From contig CALSOZ010000001.1 in NCBI GenBank assembly GCA_943788095.1, positions 461,590 through 525,589 on the forward strand: DNA of 64,000 bases, in the 5' to 3' direction. The position numbers and the translations under genes were made by a program. The notes beneath the pieces were generated by a model. That model did not search any database. It was not told the origin of the DNA and was given only the letters and a program-made list of their open reading frames with translations. Positions 9,763-17,883 of the stretch are shown here, one piece after another (position 1 is the stretch's first letter; every line of letters begins with the position of its first letter). The stretch is from an uncultured Flavobacteriaceae bacterium. Its GTDB lineage: Bacteria; Bacteroidota; Bacteroidia; Flavobacteriales; Flavobacteriaceae.

Positions 9763-9835
9763 TGGCCCATGGTGTAACTGGCAACACGTTGGTTTTTGGT
9801 ACCAAAGAGTCTAGGTTCGAGCCCTAGTGGGCCAA
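9763..9835 (+). tRNA. tRNA-Gln (anticodon TTG)
   Basis: A complete cloverleaf can be drawn: acceptor TGGCCCA (9763-9769) pairs with TGGGCCA (9828-9834), discriminator A at 9835; anticodon stem TTGGT/ACCAA encloses loop TTTTGGT with anticodon TTG at 9796-9798; the T-arm contains GGTTCGAGCCC. CCA is not encoded. The gene lies directly ahead of rimP-nusA-infB, echoing the tRNA-first arrangement of the E. coli metY-rimP-nusA-infB operon. Confidence 0.96.
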
Positions 9836-9853
9836 CTAAAACAAGGATAAACA

Positions 9854-9886
9854 CTTGTTAAATTCAATTTTTATGTCGTATATTTG
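9854..9886 (+). promoter_or_regulatory. Probable promoter of rimP-nusA-infB
   Basis: TATATTTG at 9879-9886 fits the -7 consensus; CTTG at 9854-9857 is a possible -33 element with 21 bases between, slightly long. Transcription would start about 9891-9893, giving a leader of roughly 55 bases that contains the hairpin at 9913-9938. Confidence 0.5.
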
Positions 9887-9912
9887 CAGCATAGAATGAT
9901 AAATGAAAAAGC

Positions 9913-9938
9913 GAGGGGACATAAAGTCCCCTCTTTTT
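9913..9938 (+). terminator. Terminator-like hairpin in the rimP leader
   Basis: An uninterrupted 8-bp stem GAGGGGAC / GTCCCCTC with loop ATAAA is followed at once by TTTTT. It looks like an intrinsic terminator but stands only 7 bases before the rimP ATG, downstream of a promoter-like box. It could end tRNA-Gln transcripts, attenuate the operon, or influence rimP translation. Confidence 0.65.
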
Positions 9939-9945
9939 ATACCAA

Positions 9946-10410
9946 ATGTTTAGAGATATAGTAAAAGAGTTATTAGAACATTGCCTTGAGCAAAGACAAG
10001 ATTTATTTTTAATAGATTTTGATATTTTAGAAGGTAATAAAATTAGAATCGTCATTGACGGAGACAAGGGTGTTCTTGTCGAAGACTGCATGTTTATCAG
10101 TCGAGGGATCGAGCACAACTTGGATCGAGAAGAGCACGATTTTGCATTGGAAGTATCCTCGTCTGGAGCCACCACTCCATTGACTCATCCACGTCAATTT
10201 CAGAAACACATCGGCAGAACATTAGAAGTAAGAGCTACAGAAAATCAAAAAATTGAAGCGGTCCTTACTGCTGCCAACAAAGAAGATATTGTACTTGAAT
10301 GGAAAGCTAGAGAACCAAAACCAATCGGAAAAGGAAAGGTCACAGTTCAGAAAAAAGCAACCCTTCTGTACACAGATATAAGTGAAGCAAAAGTGAAAAT
10401 ATTATTTTAA
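9946..10410 (+). CDS. rimP: Ribosome maturation factor RimP
   Basis: 154 residues, the usual size. RimP assists assembly of the 30S subunit in the cytoplasm. The N-terminal alpha/beta domain contains LIDFDILEGNKIRIVIDGDKGVLVEDCMFISRGIE and ALEVSSSGATTPL, corresponding to the conserved LEVSSPGxxRPL motif in which Pro and Arg are changed here; the C-terminal half is an Sm-like barrel (GRTLEVRATENQKIEAVLTAANKEDIVLEW). It is the first gene of the rimP-nusA-infB operon, with 15 bases to nusA. The start ATG follows a strong hairpin by seven bases, so expression may depend on that structure. Confidence 0.93.
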   Translation: MFRDIVKELLEHCLEQRQDLFLIDFDILEGNKIRIVIDGDKGVLVEDCMFISRGIEHNLDREEHDFALEVSSSGATTPLTHPRQFQKHIGRTLEVRATENQKIEAVLTAANKEDIVLEWKAREPKPIGKGKVTVQKKATLLYTDISEAKVKILF

Positions 10411-10425
10411 TACAAGACTAAAATT

Positions 10426-11658
10426 ATGGAAAATTTAGCGTTAATTGATTCGTTTTCAGAGTTTAAAGACGAAAAGTTAATTGATCGTGTGACCTTAATG
10501 TCAATCTTAGAAGATGTGTTTAGAAACACATTGAAAAAGAAATTTGGTGATGATGATAATTTTGATATTATCATCAACCCAGATAAAGGCGATTTAGAAA
10601 TATGGAGAAATAGAGTTGTAGTGGCTGATGGTGAGGTTGAAGAAGAAAATCAAGAAATCTCTTTAACAGATGCTCGAAAAATTGAACCAGATTTTGAAGT
10701 TGGTGAAGATTTGTCTGAAGAAGTAAAGTTGATCGATTTAGGACGACGTTCTATTTTAGCACTCCGTCAAAACTTGATTTCTAAAATTCATGAGCACGAC
10801 AACACGAATATATACAAACACTTTAAAGACCTTGTTGGAGAAATATATACTGCTGAGGTCCATCACATTCGTCACCGTGCGGTGATTTTATTAGATGATG
10901 ACGGTAATGAATTAATTCTTCCAAAAGACAAACAAATTCCATCTGATTTTTTCAGAAAAGGAGAAAATGTCAGAGGAATTATTGAAAGTGTTGATTTAAA
11001 AGGCAACAAACCTTCTATTGTACTCTCAAGAACAGCCCCTGTTTTTCTTGAAAAACTATTTGAACAAGAAATTCCAGAAGTTTTTGATGGTTTAATATCT
11101 GTTAAAAATGTCGTTAGAATTCCAGGCGAAAAAGCCAAAGTTGCGGTAGATTCTTATGATGACCGAATTGACCCTGTAGGCGCATGTGTTGGAATGAAAG
11201 GTTCTAGAATTCACGGCATTGTTCGTGAATTAGGAAATGAAAACATTGATGTGATCAACTATACATCCAACTTACAGCTTTATATTTCAAGAGCATTGAG
11301 TCCAGCCAGAGTTACATCGATTAAAATAAATGAAGAAACTAAAAGAGCTGAGGTTATTTTAAAACCTGAAGAAGTTAGTAAAGCCATTGGTAGAGGCGGT
11401 CATAACATTCGTTTAGCAGGCCGTTTAACTGGTTATGAAATTGATGTATTTAGAGAAGGTGTAGAAGAAGATGTTGAGCTTTCTGAATTTTCGGATGAAA
11501 TAGAAGCATGGGTCATCGCTGAATTTGCAAAAGCAGGTTTAGATACTGCCAAAAGTATCCTAGAACAAGAGATTGGAGATCTTGTAAAACGTACCGATTT
11601 AGAATTAGAAACCATTGAAGATGTCGTTCGTATTCTTAAAGAAGAGTTTGAAGAGTAA
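10426..11658 (+). CDS. nusA: Transcription termination/antitermination factor NusA
   Basis: 410 residues. NusA binds RNA polymerase and nascent RNA and modulates pausing, termination and antitermination. Domains in order: N-terminal polymerase-binding domain (about 1-125), S1 domain (about 130-200; GEIYTAEVHHIRHRAVILLDDDGNELILP), then KH1 and KH2 (about 205-345), with DPVGACVGMKGSRIHGIVRELGNENIDVI and EVSKAIGRGGHNIRLAGRLTG showing both GxxG loops. The acidic tail is short, and the C-terminal acidic repeats of gamma-proteobacterial NusA are absent, as usual in this phylum. It lies between rimP and infB in the conserved order; 88 bases separate it from infB. Confidence 0.96.
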   Translation: MENLALIDSFSEFKDEKLIDRVTLMSILEDVFRNTLKKKFGDDDNFDIIINPDKGDLEIWRNRVVVADGEVEEENQEISLTDARKIEPDFEVGEDLSEEVKLIDLGRRSILALRQNLISKIHEHDNTNIYKHFKDLVGEIYTAEVHHIRHRAVILLDDDGNELILPKDKQIPSDFFRKGENVRGIIESVDLKGNKPSIVLSRTAPVFLEKLFEQEIPEVFDGLISVKNVVRIPGEKAKVAVDSYDDRIDPVGACVGMKGSRIHGIVRELGNENIDVINYTSNLQLYISRALSPARVTSIKINEETKRAEVILKPEEVSKAIGRGGHNIRLAGRLTGYEIDVFREGVEEDVELSEFSDEIEAWVIAEFAKAGLDTAKSILEQEIGDLVKRTDLELETIEDVVRILKEEFEE

Positions 11659-11746
11659 AATTTTAATTATATTTGGTACCCAATAAGTTCGGATTACCAC
11701 ACGATTATACGTAAGAACTACTGTTAAAAAATATCAAAGGCAATTT

Positions 11747-14488
11747 ATGGCTGAAATTATTAGATTAAATAAAGTGTTAAGGGAATTGAATATTTCTCTC
11801 GATCGAGCGGTCGATTTTTTGGAAACAAAAAACGTTGAAATAGAAAAACGCCCTACAACCAAAATCACTTCAGAAGTGTACGATCTTCTTGCAGGAGAGT
11901 TTCAAACCGATGCAAATAAGAAAGTCGCTTCCAAAGAAGTAGGTGAAGCTAAGCTAAAAGAAAAAGAAGCCTTACGAGTTCAGCGTGAAGAAGAAATTGA
12001 GCTTAAACTTCAAAAAGCCGAAGCTGCTAAAGCAGTTTTGAAAGCTAAACAAGCTCTTCAAGGCCCTAAAAAAGTTGGAAAAATTGATTTAGATGGTCCA
12101 AAAAAAGCAGCTCCAAAAACAGAAGTTGTCAAGCCAGCTGAGGATACAAATCCAGCCCCTCCAAAAGTTGAGGACACTCCAAAAGTAAAGTCTGCACCTA
12201 AAGTTGAAGCAACACCAAAAGTAGAGCCAAGTCCTTTGCCAGCTACTGATAAAAAAGAAATACCCGCTCCTAAAGTAGAGCCAGCAACTCCCGTTGGCGA
12301 TGCCAATACAGAAGCTGTTGAGACAGGAGAACACAAAGTTGAAACTACTAATTATCAAAAACTTTCAGGGCCAAAATCTACAGGACAAACAATAGATTTA
12401 TCTCAATTTAATAAGCCTAAAAAAGCGAAGCCAGTGACGCCTGCAGTCGGAGCAAATTCTGCAGACGCCAGAAAAAAACGTCGTAGAATTAGTAAAGTTG
12501 GAAATGCACCTTCACAACCCAGAGCAAATTTCAGAAACCGCCCACCGCAAGCAAGAACGCAAGTTCCAAAAGTAGAGCCAACAGCTGAAGAAGTTCAAAA
12601 ACAAGTAAGAGAAACCCTTGAAAAATTACAAGGGAAATCAAACAAAGGTAAAAAGGGTGCAAAATATAGAAAAGACAAAAGAGATCAGCACCGTCAACAG
12701 ACTGAAAAAGATCAAGAACAACAAGAATTAGAAAATAAAGTACTAAAAGTTACCGAATTTGTAACGGCAAGTGAAGTGGCAACCATGATGGATGTTTCGG
12801 TGACTCAAATTATTTCAGCCTGTATGTCCCTTGGAATGATGGTGACCATGAATCAGCGTTTAGATGCTGAAACCTTAACCATTGTTGCAGAAGAATTTGG
12901 ATACTCGGTTGAATTTGTAACCGCAGATATTGACGAAGCCATTGAAATCGTAGTCGATACTGCCGAAGATTTAGAAACACGTGCTCCGATCGTTACGGTT
13001 ATGGGACATGTCGATCACGGTAAAACATCCTTACTAGATTATATTAGAGAAGAAAATGTAATTGCAGGAGAATCTGGAGGCATCACTCAACATATTGGAG
13101 CTTACGGAGTAACCCTTGGAACAGGACAAAAAATAGCATTCTTAGATACTCCAGGTCACGAGGCCTTTACAGCGATGCGTGCACGTGGTGCGCAAGTAAC
13201 TGATATAGCAATTATTGTCATTGCGGCGGATGATGATATCATGCCTCAAACAAAAGAAGCCATTGCCCATGCACAAGCAGCGGGTGTACCAATCATATTT
13301 GCAATTAATAAAATAGACAGACCCGCAGCAAATCCTGAAAAAATCAAGGAAGCCTTGGCTAATATGAATTTATTAGTAGAAGACTGGGGTGGAAAAATTC
13401 AATCGCATGACGTCTCTGCATTAAAAGGAGATGGTGTCAAAGAATTATTAGAAAAAGTATTGCTAGAAGCTGAATTATTAGAGCTGCAAGCAAATCCAAA
13501 TAAACCCGCTTTAGGAACCGTAGTTGAAGCCTTTTTAGATAAAGGTCGTGGTTATGTTTCTACAATCTTAGTACAAGCTGGAACGCTTAAAATTGGCGAT
13601 TATGTCTTGGCAGGAAAAAACAGTGGAAAAGTGAGAGCCATGCATGACGAACGAGGAAACGATATTCTTTTCGCAGGTCCTTCTACACCAATCTCAATTT
13701 TAGGATTGGATGGCGCGCCGCAAGCAGGTGATAAATTTACCGTATTTAAAGATGAGCGTGAAGCGAAGCAGATTGCGGCCAAACGTACGCAACTACAGCG
13801 TGAACAATCTGTAAGAACTCAACGTCATATCACATTAGATGAAATAGGAAGACGTATTGCATTAGGAGACTTTAAAGAACTAAACATTATCTTGAAAGGA
13901 GATGTAGATGGTTCTGTAGAAGCCTTAACAGATTCGTTCCAGAAATTATCGACCGAAGAAATTCAGGTGAATATTATTCATAAAGGGGTTGGAGCCATTA
14001 CAGAAAGTGATGTGTTACTCGCCACGGCATCTGATGCGATTATTATTGGATTTAATGTGCGTCCAATGGGGAATGCTCGTCAAATTGCGGATAAGGAAGA
14101 AATCGATATCCGAATGTACTCAATTATATACGATGCAATTAACGATCTTAAAGATGCGATGGAAGGCATGTTGTCTCCAGAATTTAAAGAAGAAATTACA
14201 GGAACCGCAGAAATTAGAGAAACCTTTAAAATCTCTAAAATCGGGACGATTGCAGGGTGTATGGTTACCGATGGTAAAATATACAGAAGTGCTGGAATTC
14301 GATTGATTAGAGAAGGGGTGGTAGTATATACAGGCGAACTAAGCTCTTTAAAACGCTTCAAAGACGATGCGAAAGAAGTGGCTAAAGGGTATGACTGTGG
14401 GATGCAAGTGAAAAACTACAACGATATTCGTGAAGGTGATATTTTGGAAGCCTTCCGTGAAGTAGAGGTTAAAAAAACACTTAAGTAG
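11747..14488 (+). CDS. infB: Translation initiation factor IF-2
   Basis: 913 residues. GTPase that places initiator tRNA on the 30S subunit and promotes subunit joining. An N-terminal IF2_N-like helical domain (1-50) is followed by a long disordered segment (about 60-320) rich in Lys, Pro, Ala and Glu, containing repeated APKVE/TPKVE units and a basic KKRRR patch. A second IF2_N domain precedes the G domain near residue 420, which has GHVDHGKTS (G1), GGITQHIG (G2), DTPGHEA (G3), NKID (G4) and SALKGDG (G5). The beta-barrel domains II-IV follow, with the IF2-type FNVRPMGNARQIAD segment near 770. It ends the rimP-nusA-infB operon; a hairpin terminator follows. Confidence 0.97.
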   Translation: MAEIIRLNKVLRELNISLDRAVDFLETKNVEIEKRPTTKITSEVYDLLAGEFQTDANKKVASKEVGEAKLKEKEALRVQREEEIELKLQKAEAAKAVLKAKQALQGPKKVGKIDLDGPKKAAPKTEVVKPAEDTNPAPPKVEDTPKVKSAPKVEATPKVEPSPLPATDKKEIPAPKVEPATPVGDANTEAVETGEHKVETTNYQKLSGPKSTGQTIDLSQFNKPKKAKPVTPAVGANSADARKKRRRISKVGNAPSQPRANFRNRPPQARTQVPKVEPTAEEVQKQVRETLEKLQGKSNKGKKGAKYRKDKRDQHRQQTEKDQEQQELENKVLKVTEFVTASEVATMMDVSVTQIISACMSLGMMVTMNQRLDAETLTIVAEEFGYSVEFVTADIDEAIEIVVDTAEDLETRAPIVTVMGHVDHGKTSLLDYIREENVIAGESGGITQHIGAYGVTLGTGQKIAFLDTPGHEAFTAMRARGAQVTDIAIIVIAADDDIMPQTKEAIAHAQAAGVPIIFAINKIDRPAANPEKIKEALANMNLLVEDWGGKIQSHDVSALKGDGVKELLEKVLLEAELLELQANPNKPALGTVVEAFLDKGRGYVSTILVQAGTLKIGDYVLAGKNSGKVRAMHDERGNDILFAGPSTPISILGLDGAPQAGDKFTVFKDEREAKQIAAKRTQLQREQSVRTQRHITLDEIGRRIALGDFKELNIILKGDVDGSVEALTDSFQKLSTEEIQVNIIHKGVGAITESDVLLATASDAIIIGFNVRPMGNARQIADKEEIDIRMYSIIYDAINDLKDAMEGMLSPEFKEEITGTAEIRETFKISKIGTIAGCMVTDGKIYRSAGIRLIREGVVVYTGELSSLKRFKDDAKEVAKGYDCGMQVKNYNDIREGDILEAFREVEVKKTLK

Positions 14489-14524
14489 TAGTATTTAGTT
14501 TATAGATACATAAATTTTTAAAGA

Positions 14525-14552
14525 CTGTATGCCTTTTGGACATACGGTTTTT
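14525..14552 (+). terminator. Intrinsic terminator after infB
   Basis: CTGTATG (14525-14531) pairs with CATACGG (14541-14547), one G-T wobble, with a CC/GG extension in the loop, then TTTTT. It lies 37 bases after the infB stop. Confidence 0.7.
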
Positions 14553-14630
14553 AGTTTACTACCTGTTTGTGTATAATAAATAAAAACTTGTAATAAATTA
14601 TAAACAAGTGATTTGTGGCTTAGCTGTGCT

Positions 14631-14659
14631 CTTGGTGTCAAAGAGTTTACGTACATTTG
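14631..14659 (+). promoter_or_regulatory. Promoter-like site ahead of the tail-collar gene
   Basis: TACATTTG at 14652-14659 matches TANNTTTG; CTTG at 14631-14634 is a candidate -33 element 17 bases upstream. The ATG is 23 bases after the -7 box. Confidence 0.45.
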
Positions 14660-14681
14660 AATCACCAATTTAATTTATAGT

Positions 14682-15266
14682 ATGAAAAAACCAATTATAA
14701 CTTTAGTAGTATTTTTCTGTTTTATTTTTAGTGAATCCGTTAATGCACAAGATCCGTTTATTGGAGAAATCAGAATGTTTGCAGGAAATTTCGCACCACG
14801 AGGTTGGGCGAAATGCGAAGGTCAATTACTGCAGATTAGTCAAAACTCTGCATTGTTTGCAATACTAGGCATCAATTATGGCGGCGATGGCAGAACTACT
14901 TTTGCATTGCCAGACTTAAGAGGTCGGGTGCCCATGCATTATGGATCTGGATCTGGGTTATCTTCATATACACAGGGACAATCCGGGGGAGCTGAAACAA
15001 ATATGCTAGCGGTCGCTAATTTACCTGCTCATAATCATTCCATCAATGCGGTTACGGCAGACGGTAATGCATCGATTCCTGGCGGCAATTTGCCAGCCGG
15101 CACAAAACTACTAGACAAGGAATACTCCGATGCTGTAGGTACCACCACTATGAATGCTACAATGGTGAGTAGCACAGGTGGAGGACAGGCTGTTAATAAT
15201 ATGCAACCCTATCTTACAGTGACTTATATTATTGCTTTACAAGGCCTTTATCCATCAAGAAATTAA
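14682..15266 (+). CDS. Secreted phage tail-collar domain protein
   Basis: 194 residues with a clear Sec signal peptide (MKKPIITLVVFFCFIFSESVNAQ, cleavage near residue 23). The mature part matches the tail-collar / microcystin-dependent protein family: DPFIGEIRMFAGNFAPRGWAKCEGQLL at its start, then ALFAILGINYGGDGRTTFALPDLRGRVPMH, a G/S-rich segment, ANLPAHNHSINA, and the terminal NNMQPYLTVTYIIALQG. These are the family's signature blocks in order. No other phage gene is near. Most relatives in bacterial genomes have no known function; here secretion points to an extracellular or surface role. It is followed after 6 bases by a T9SS cargo gene, so the two are probably co-expressed. Confidence 0.88.
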   Translation: MKKPIITLVVFFCFIFSESVNAQDPFIGEIRMFAGNFAPRGWAKCEGQLLQISQNSALFAILGINYGGDGRTTFALPDLRGRVPMHYGSGSGLSSYTQGQSGGAETNMLAVANLPAHNHSINAVTADGNASIPGGNLPAGTKLLDKEYSDAVGTTTMNATMVSSTGGGQAVNNMQPYLTVTYIIALQGLYPSRN

Positions 15267-15272
15267 AGACAG

Positions 15273-15968
15273 ATGAAATTAATTATTCAACTCTTTATTT
15301 TTACAAGTATAAGCTTCAATGGCTTTGCTCAAATTACGCTCAACGCTTGCCAAGCGTTATTTGACGATCAAGAATTTATATTCACTCAAACGGATACAGA
15401 CGCTACTGGGAGGGCTGTTTTTGAAACCACACCAATCACAGGCGATCAGCCTTGTAGCGGCATTGGGGTTTGTGAATTTCAAATCGCTTATAATGACACC
15501 GATAGTCGATGGGAGCTCCGAGCAGATGATGGTAATGGTGATTTTTCTGGAACGTATTTAATTTATTATAATACTGCGCAATCGACACCAAATCCTCCAG
15601 ATGCCACTTTGGGCGTTTGGGTTGAGAATTCGACGACAGACACAAACACTCCGTTTTGTGGAGGGGATGAAGATTCCACGATTGTAACGCTCACAGGTGA
15701 TGTTCAAAGTGAAACATTAGCGACTTATAATCAAGAGTTTGCAGGTCTATTTAAACTATTTCCCAATCCGAGTTCAGGCTTAATTACAATAGAGTCGGCT
15801 TTTGAGATTTCAAATATTCAAGTAGTTGACCTTTCTGGGAAATCAGTTATAAGTAGTTCTAAGATTCATCAAAATACGATAGATGTCCATCAACTTCAAA
15901 TAGGATTTTACATCACTAAATTTGAAATTAACAACCGACGTTATTTTGAAAAAATTCTAATTAAATAG
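15273..15968 (+). CDS. Secreted protein with type IX secretion type A sorting domain
   Basis: 231 residues: a Sec signal peptide (MKLIIQLFIFTSISFNGFAQ), a middle region of about 135 residues I do not recognise, and a C-terminal sorting domain (about 160-231) reading LFKLFPNPSSGLITIES, IQVVDLSGKSVIS, DVHQLQIGFYITKF and ending FEKILIK, the Por-secretion/type A pattern. The middle region contains four cysteines and many Asp/Asn/Thr (QTDTDATGRAVFE, DDGNGDFSGTYLIYYN, DTNTPFCGGDED), suggesting a disulfide-stabilised beta domain. The protein should be exported by the T9SS and anchored or released at the cell surface. It is 6 bases after the tail-collar gene. Confidence 0.82.
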   Translation: MKLIIQLFIFTSISFNGFAQITLNACQALFDDQEFIFTQTDTDATGRAVFETTPITGDQPCSGIGVCEFQIAYNDTDSRWELRADDGNGDFSGTYLIYYNTAQSTPNPPDATLGVWVENSTTDTNTPFCGGDEDSTIVTLTGDVQSETLATYNQEFAGLFKLFPNPSSGLITIESAFEISNIQVVDLSGKSVISSSKIHQNTIDVHQLQIGFYITKFEINNRRYFEKILIK

Positions 15969-15981
15969 AAGTTTGTTGCTT

Positions 15982-16344
15982 TTAAGGTTTAAAAGGGAAT
16001 GCATTAGGAAACAACTTTTTTACGACCAATAACTCCCGATCCGCTTCAAGGCGCGTTCTAAATTTCCCGACCCAAATTTTATAGTTCGGCGTTTCATATT
16101 TCATTTCAACAAAGTGATCTGGAAACTCTGTTTTGAACTCAACAAGAGCGGCTTCTGCATCAAGTCGATTCCCATTAAATATTTGGATTTTAATGTAGTC
16201 TTGCTCTTTATTCAACTCTTTTTTAAGCGCTAAGACACGATCAATTTCTGCACTTTTATTTATGTGTACCACTCCCTCTTGCGCCAATATAGGCGTTGAA
16301 AATAAGACACTTATAATAAAATATTTATAACAAATTAATTTCAT
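15982..16344 (-). CDS. SPOR domain protein, exported
   Basis: 120 residues with a signal peptide (MKLICYKYFIISVLFSTPILAQ). The C-terminal part is a SPOR domain: YIKIQIFNGNRLDAEAALVEFKTEFPD, then YETPNYKIWVGKFRTRLEADRELLVVKKLFPNAF, the WVGxFxTRxEA pattern common in Flavobacteria. SPOR domains bind denuded glycan strands of peptidoglycan, so a periplasmic cell-wall role is expected. It is convergent with the T9SS protein and divergent from actA, with its own promoter-like box. Confidence 0.85.
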   Translation of the reverse strand: MKLICYKYFIISVLFSTPILAQEGVVHINKSAEIDRVLALKKELNKEQDYIKIQIFNGNRLDAEAALVEFKTEFPDHFVEMKYETPNYKIWVGKFRTRLEADRELLVVKKLFPNAFPFKP

Positions 16345-16362
16345 AATATTGGATTGCTTTTA

Positions 16363-16393
16363 CAAATGTAAACGAATATAATTAAAAGATAAA
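16363..16393 (-). promoter_or_regulatory. Promoter-like site of the SPOR gene
   Basis: On the minus strand TACATTTG (16370 to 16363) fits the -7 consensus, with TTTA at the expected -33 position (19-base spacing). It ends 18 bases before the SPOR start. Confidence 0.45.
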
Positions 16394-16445
16394 AAAAACA
16401 CTTATTTAGAACGTATATAAATTAGAAACTTACACATATCTAACA

Positions 16446-16476
16446 TTTCAAAAATGGACATTATATGTTACTTTTG
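16446..16476 (+). promoter_or_regulatory. Promoter-like site of the alternative complex III operon
   Basis: TACTTTTG at 16469-16476 fits TANNTTTG, with TTTC at 16446-16449 exactly 19 bases upstream (one mismatch to TTTG). Transcription would start near 16481. Confidence 0.48.
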
Positions 16477-16556
16477 CCTAAGTTTTTTATAAACGGATAT
16501 TACCTATTTGCATGATAAAATCGTACCAAAGTTTAGAAATGACTTCTATCAACACT

Positions 16557-17846
16557 ATGAAACAGGGATTTAACTTTTACACGCTCTCGAAAACACTATT
16601 TTCGGGGCTTTTATTTTTCTCAATTATATTCACGTCACTTTACGCACAAGAAGGCGATCCTGCTAAGGGAAAATCGTTATTCAATGCTAACTGTGCTGCT
16701 TGTCACCAATTAGATAAGAAAATGACGGGGCCTTCGCTTCGAAATGTGGAAACACGACTAAGCGAAACCGAAGGTTTAGACCGCGTTTGGCTCAATGCTT
16801 GGATTCGTAACAGTTCTGCTATGATTAAGTCTGGAGATGCGTATGCGAATAAAATTTATGCTGAATACAACGGCTCTGCAATGACTGCTTTTCCACAATT
16901 TTCAGATGAAGACATCTCAAATATTTTAGCCTATACCGCTCAAGAAAAAGCAGCGCCTGTAGCTGCTGCTGTTGCAACAACACAAAACGCACAATCGCAA
17001 GGAGGCGTTTCTCAAGAAATTGTCTTAGGTGCACTTGCAATTCTTTTCGCATTGTTAGCCTTAGGCTTATTTCTAGTCAATAAAACATTACGCCGTTTTG
17101 CAACGGCCAACAATGTTGAAATTGCCGAAGCAGTGCAAAGAAAATCACTTTGGAAAGCGTTTGTGAATAATCAATTTTTAATGTTGGTTGTGGCGATCTT
17201 CTTCTTGTTATCGAGTGCTTATTTTGTATATGGCTACTTCATGCAAGTGGGTGTTGACCAAGGATACCAGCCAATTCAACCGATACATTATTCTCATAAA
17301 ATTCACGCAGGTGACAATGGGATTGATTGTAAATATTGTCACTCCTCTGCACGTGTGAGTAAGCACTCTGGGATTCCAGCGCTGAATGTGTGTATGAATT
17401 GTCATAAATCAATCTATGAGGTTTCACCAGAAACAGCAACCGAAGAATACTCCAAAGAATTTTATGATGGAGAAATTAAAAAACTATACAACGCTGTTGG
17501 TTGGGATGATGCCGAACAAAAATATACAGGAAAAACAAAACCAGTCAAATGGGTGCGCATTCATAACCTTCCTGATTTCGCGTATTTTAATCACTCGCAA
17601 CACGTCACGGTTGCTGGCTTGGAATGTCAAACCTGTCATGGACCTGTGGAAGAAATGGAAGTGATGTATCAGTTTTCTCCGCTCACAATGGGTTGGTGTA
17701 TCAACTGTCACAGAGAAACAAATGTAAAAGTTCAAGATAATGGCTATTATGAAAAAATTCATGAAGCGCTTTCTAAGAAATATGGAGTCGAGCAACTAAC
17801 CGCAGCCCAAATGGGTGGGTTAGAATGTGGAAAATGTCATTACTAG
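16557..17846 (+). CDS. actA: Alternative complex III subunit ActA, multiheme cytochrome c with fused monoheme domain
   Basis: Periplasmic multiheme subunit of the menaquinol:cytochrome c oxidoreductase. From the chosen ATG the product has 429 residues with a regular signal peptide (MKQGFNFYTL..FTSLYAQ); in-frame ATGs at 16512 and 16539 would give an atypically long n-region. A monoheme cytochrome c domain (CAACH) comes first, then a transmembrane helix (EIVLGALAILFALLALGLFLV), another hydrophobic helix, and a C3-type region with CKYCH, CMNCH, CQTCH, CINCH and CGKCH. That is six CxxCH sites in total. It opens the actABCDEF operon; 37 bases to actB. Confidence 0.93.
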   Translation: MKQGFNFYTLSKTLFSGLLFFSIIFTSLYAQEGDPAKGKSLFNANCAACHQLDKKMTGPSLRNVETRLSETEGLDRVWLNAWIRNSSAMIKSGDAYANKIYAEYNGSAMTAFPQFSDEDISNILAYTAQEKAAPVAAAVATTQNAQSQGGVSQEIVLGALAILFALLALGLFLVNKTLRRFATANNVEIAEAVQRKSLWKAFVNNQFLMLVVAIFFLLSSAYFVYGYFMQVGVDQGYQPIQPIHYSHKIHAGDNGIDCKYCHSSARVSKHSGIPALNVCMNCHKSIYEVSPETATEEYSKEFYDGEIKKLYNAVGWDDAEQKYTGKTKPVKWVRIHNLPDFAYFNHSQHVTVAGLECQTCHGPVEEMEVMYQFSPLTMGWCINCHRETNVKVQDNGYYEKIHEALSKKYGVEQLTAAQMGGLECGKCHY

Positions 17847-17883
17847 AATTTAATTAAAACGATCAACAAGTAACATTATATAT

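Noticed and set aside
12040..12360. Open frames opposite infB with hydrophobic, Phe/Ser-rich translations
   Set aside because: They are the reverse reading of the Lys/Pro-rich IF-2 linker; no start signals, no family resemblance, and a strong real gene covers the region.
14682..15266. Prophage remnant
   Set aside because: The gene has a signal peptide and no neighbouring phage structural genes, so a phage origin is not needed to explain it.
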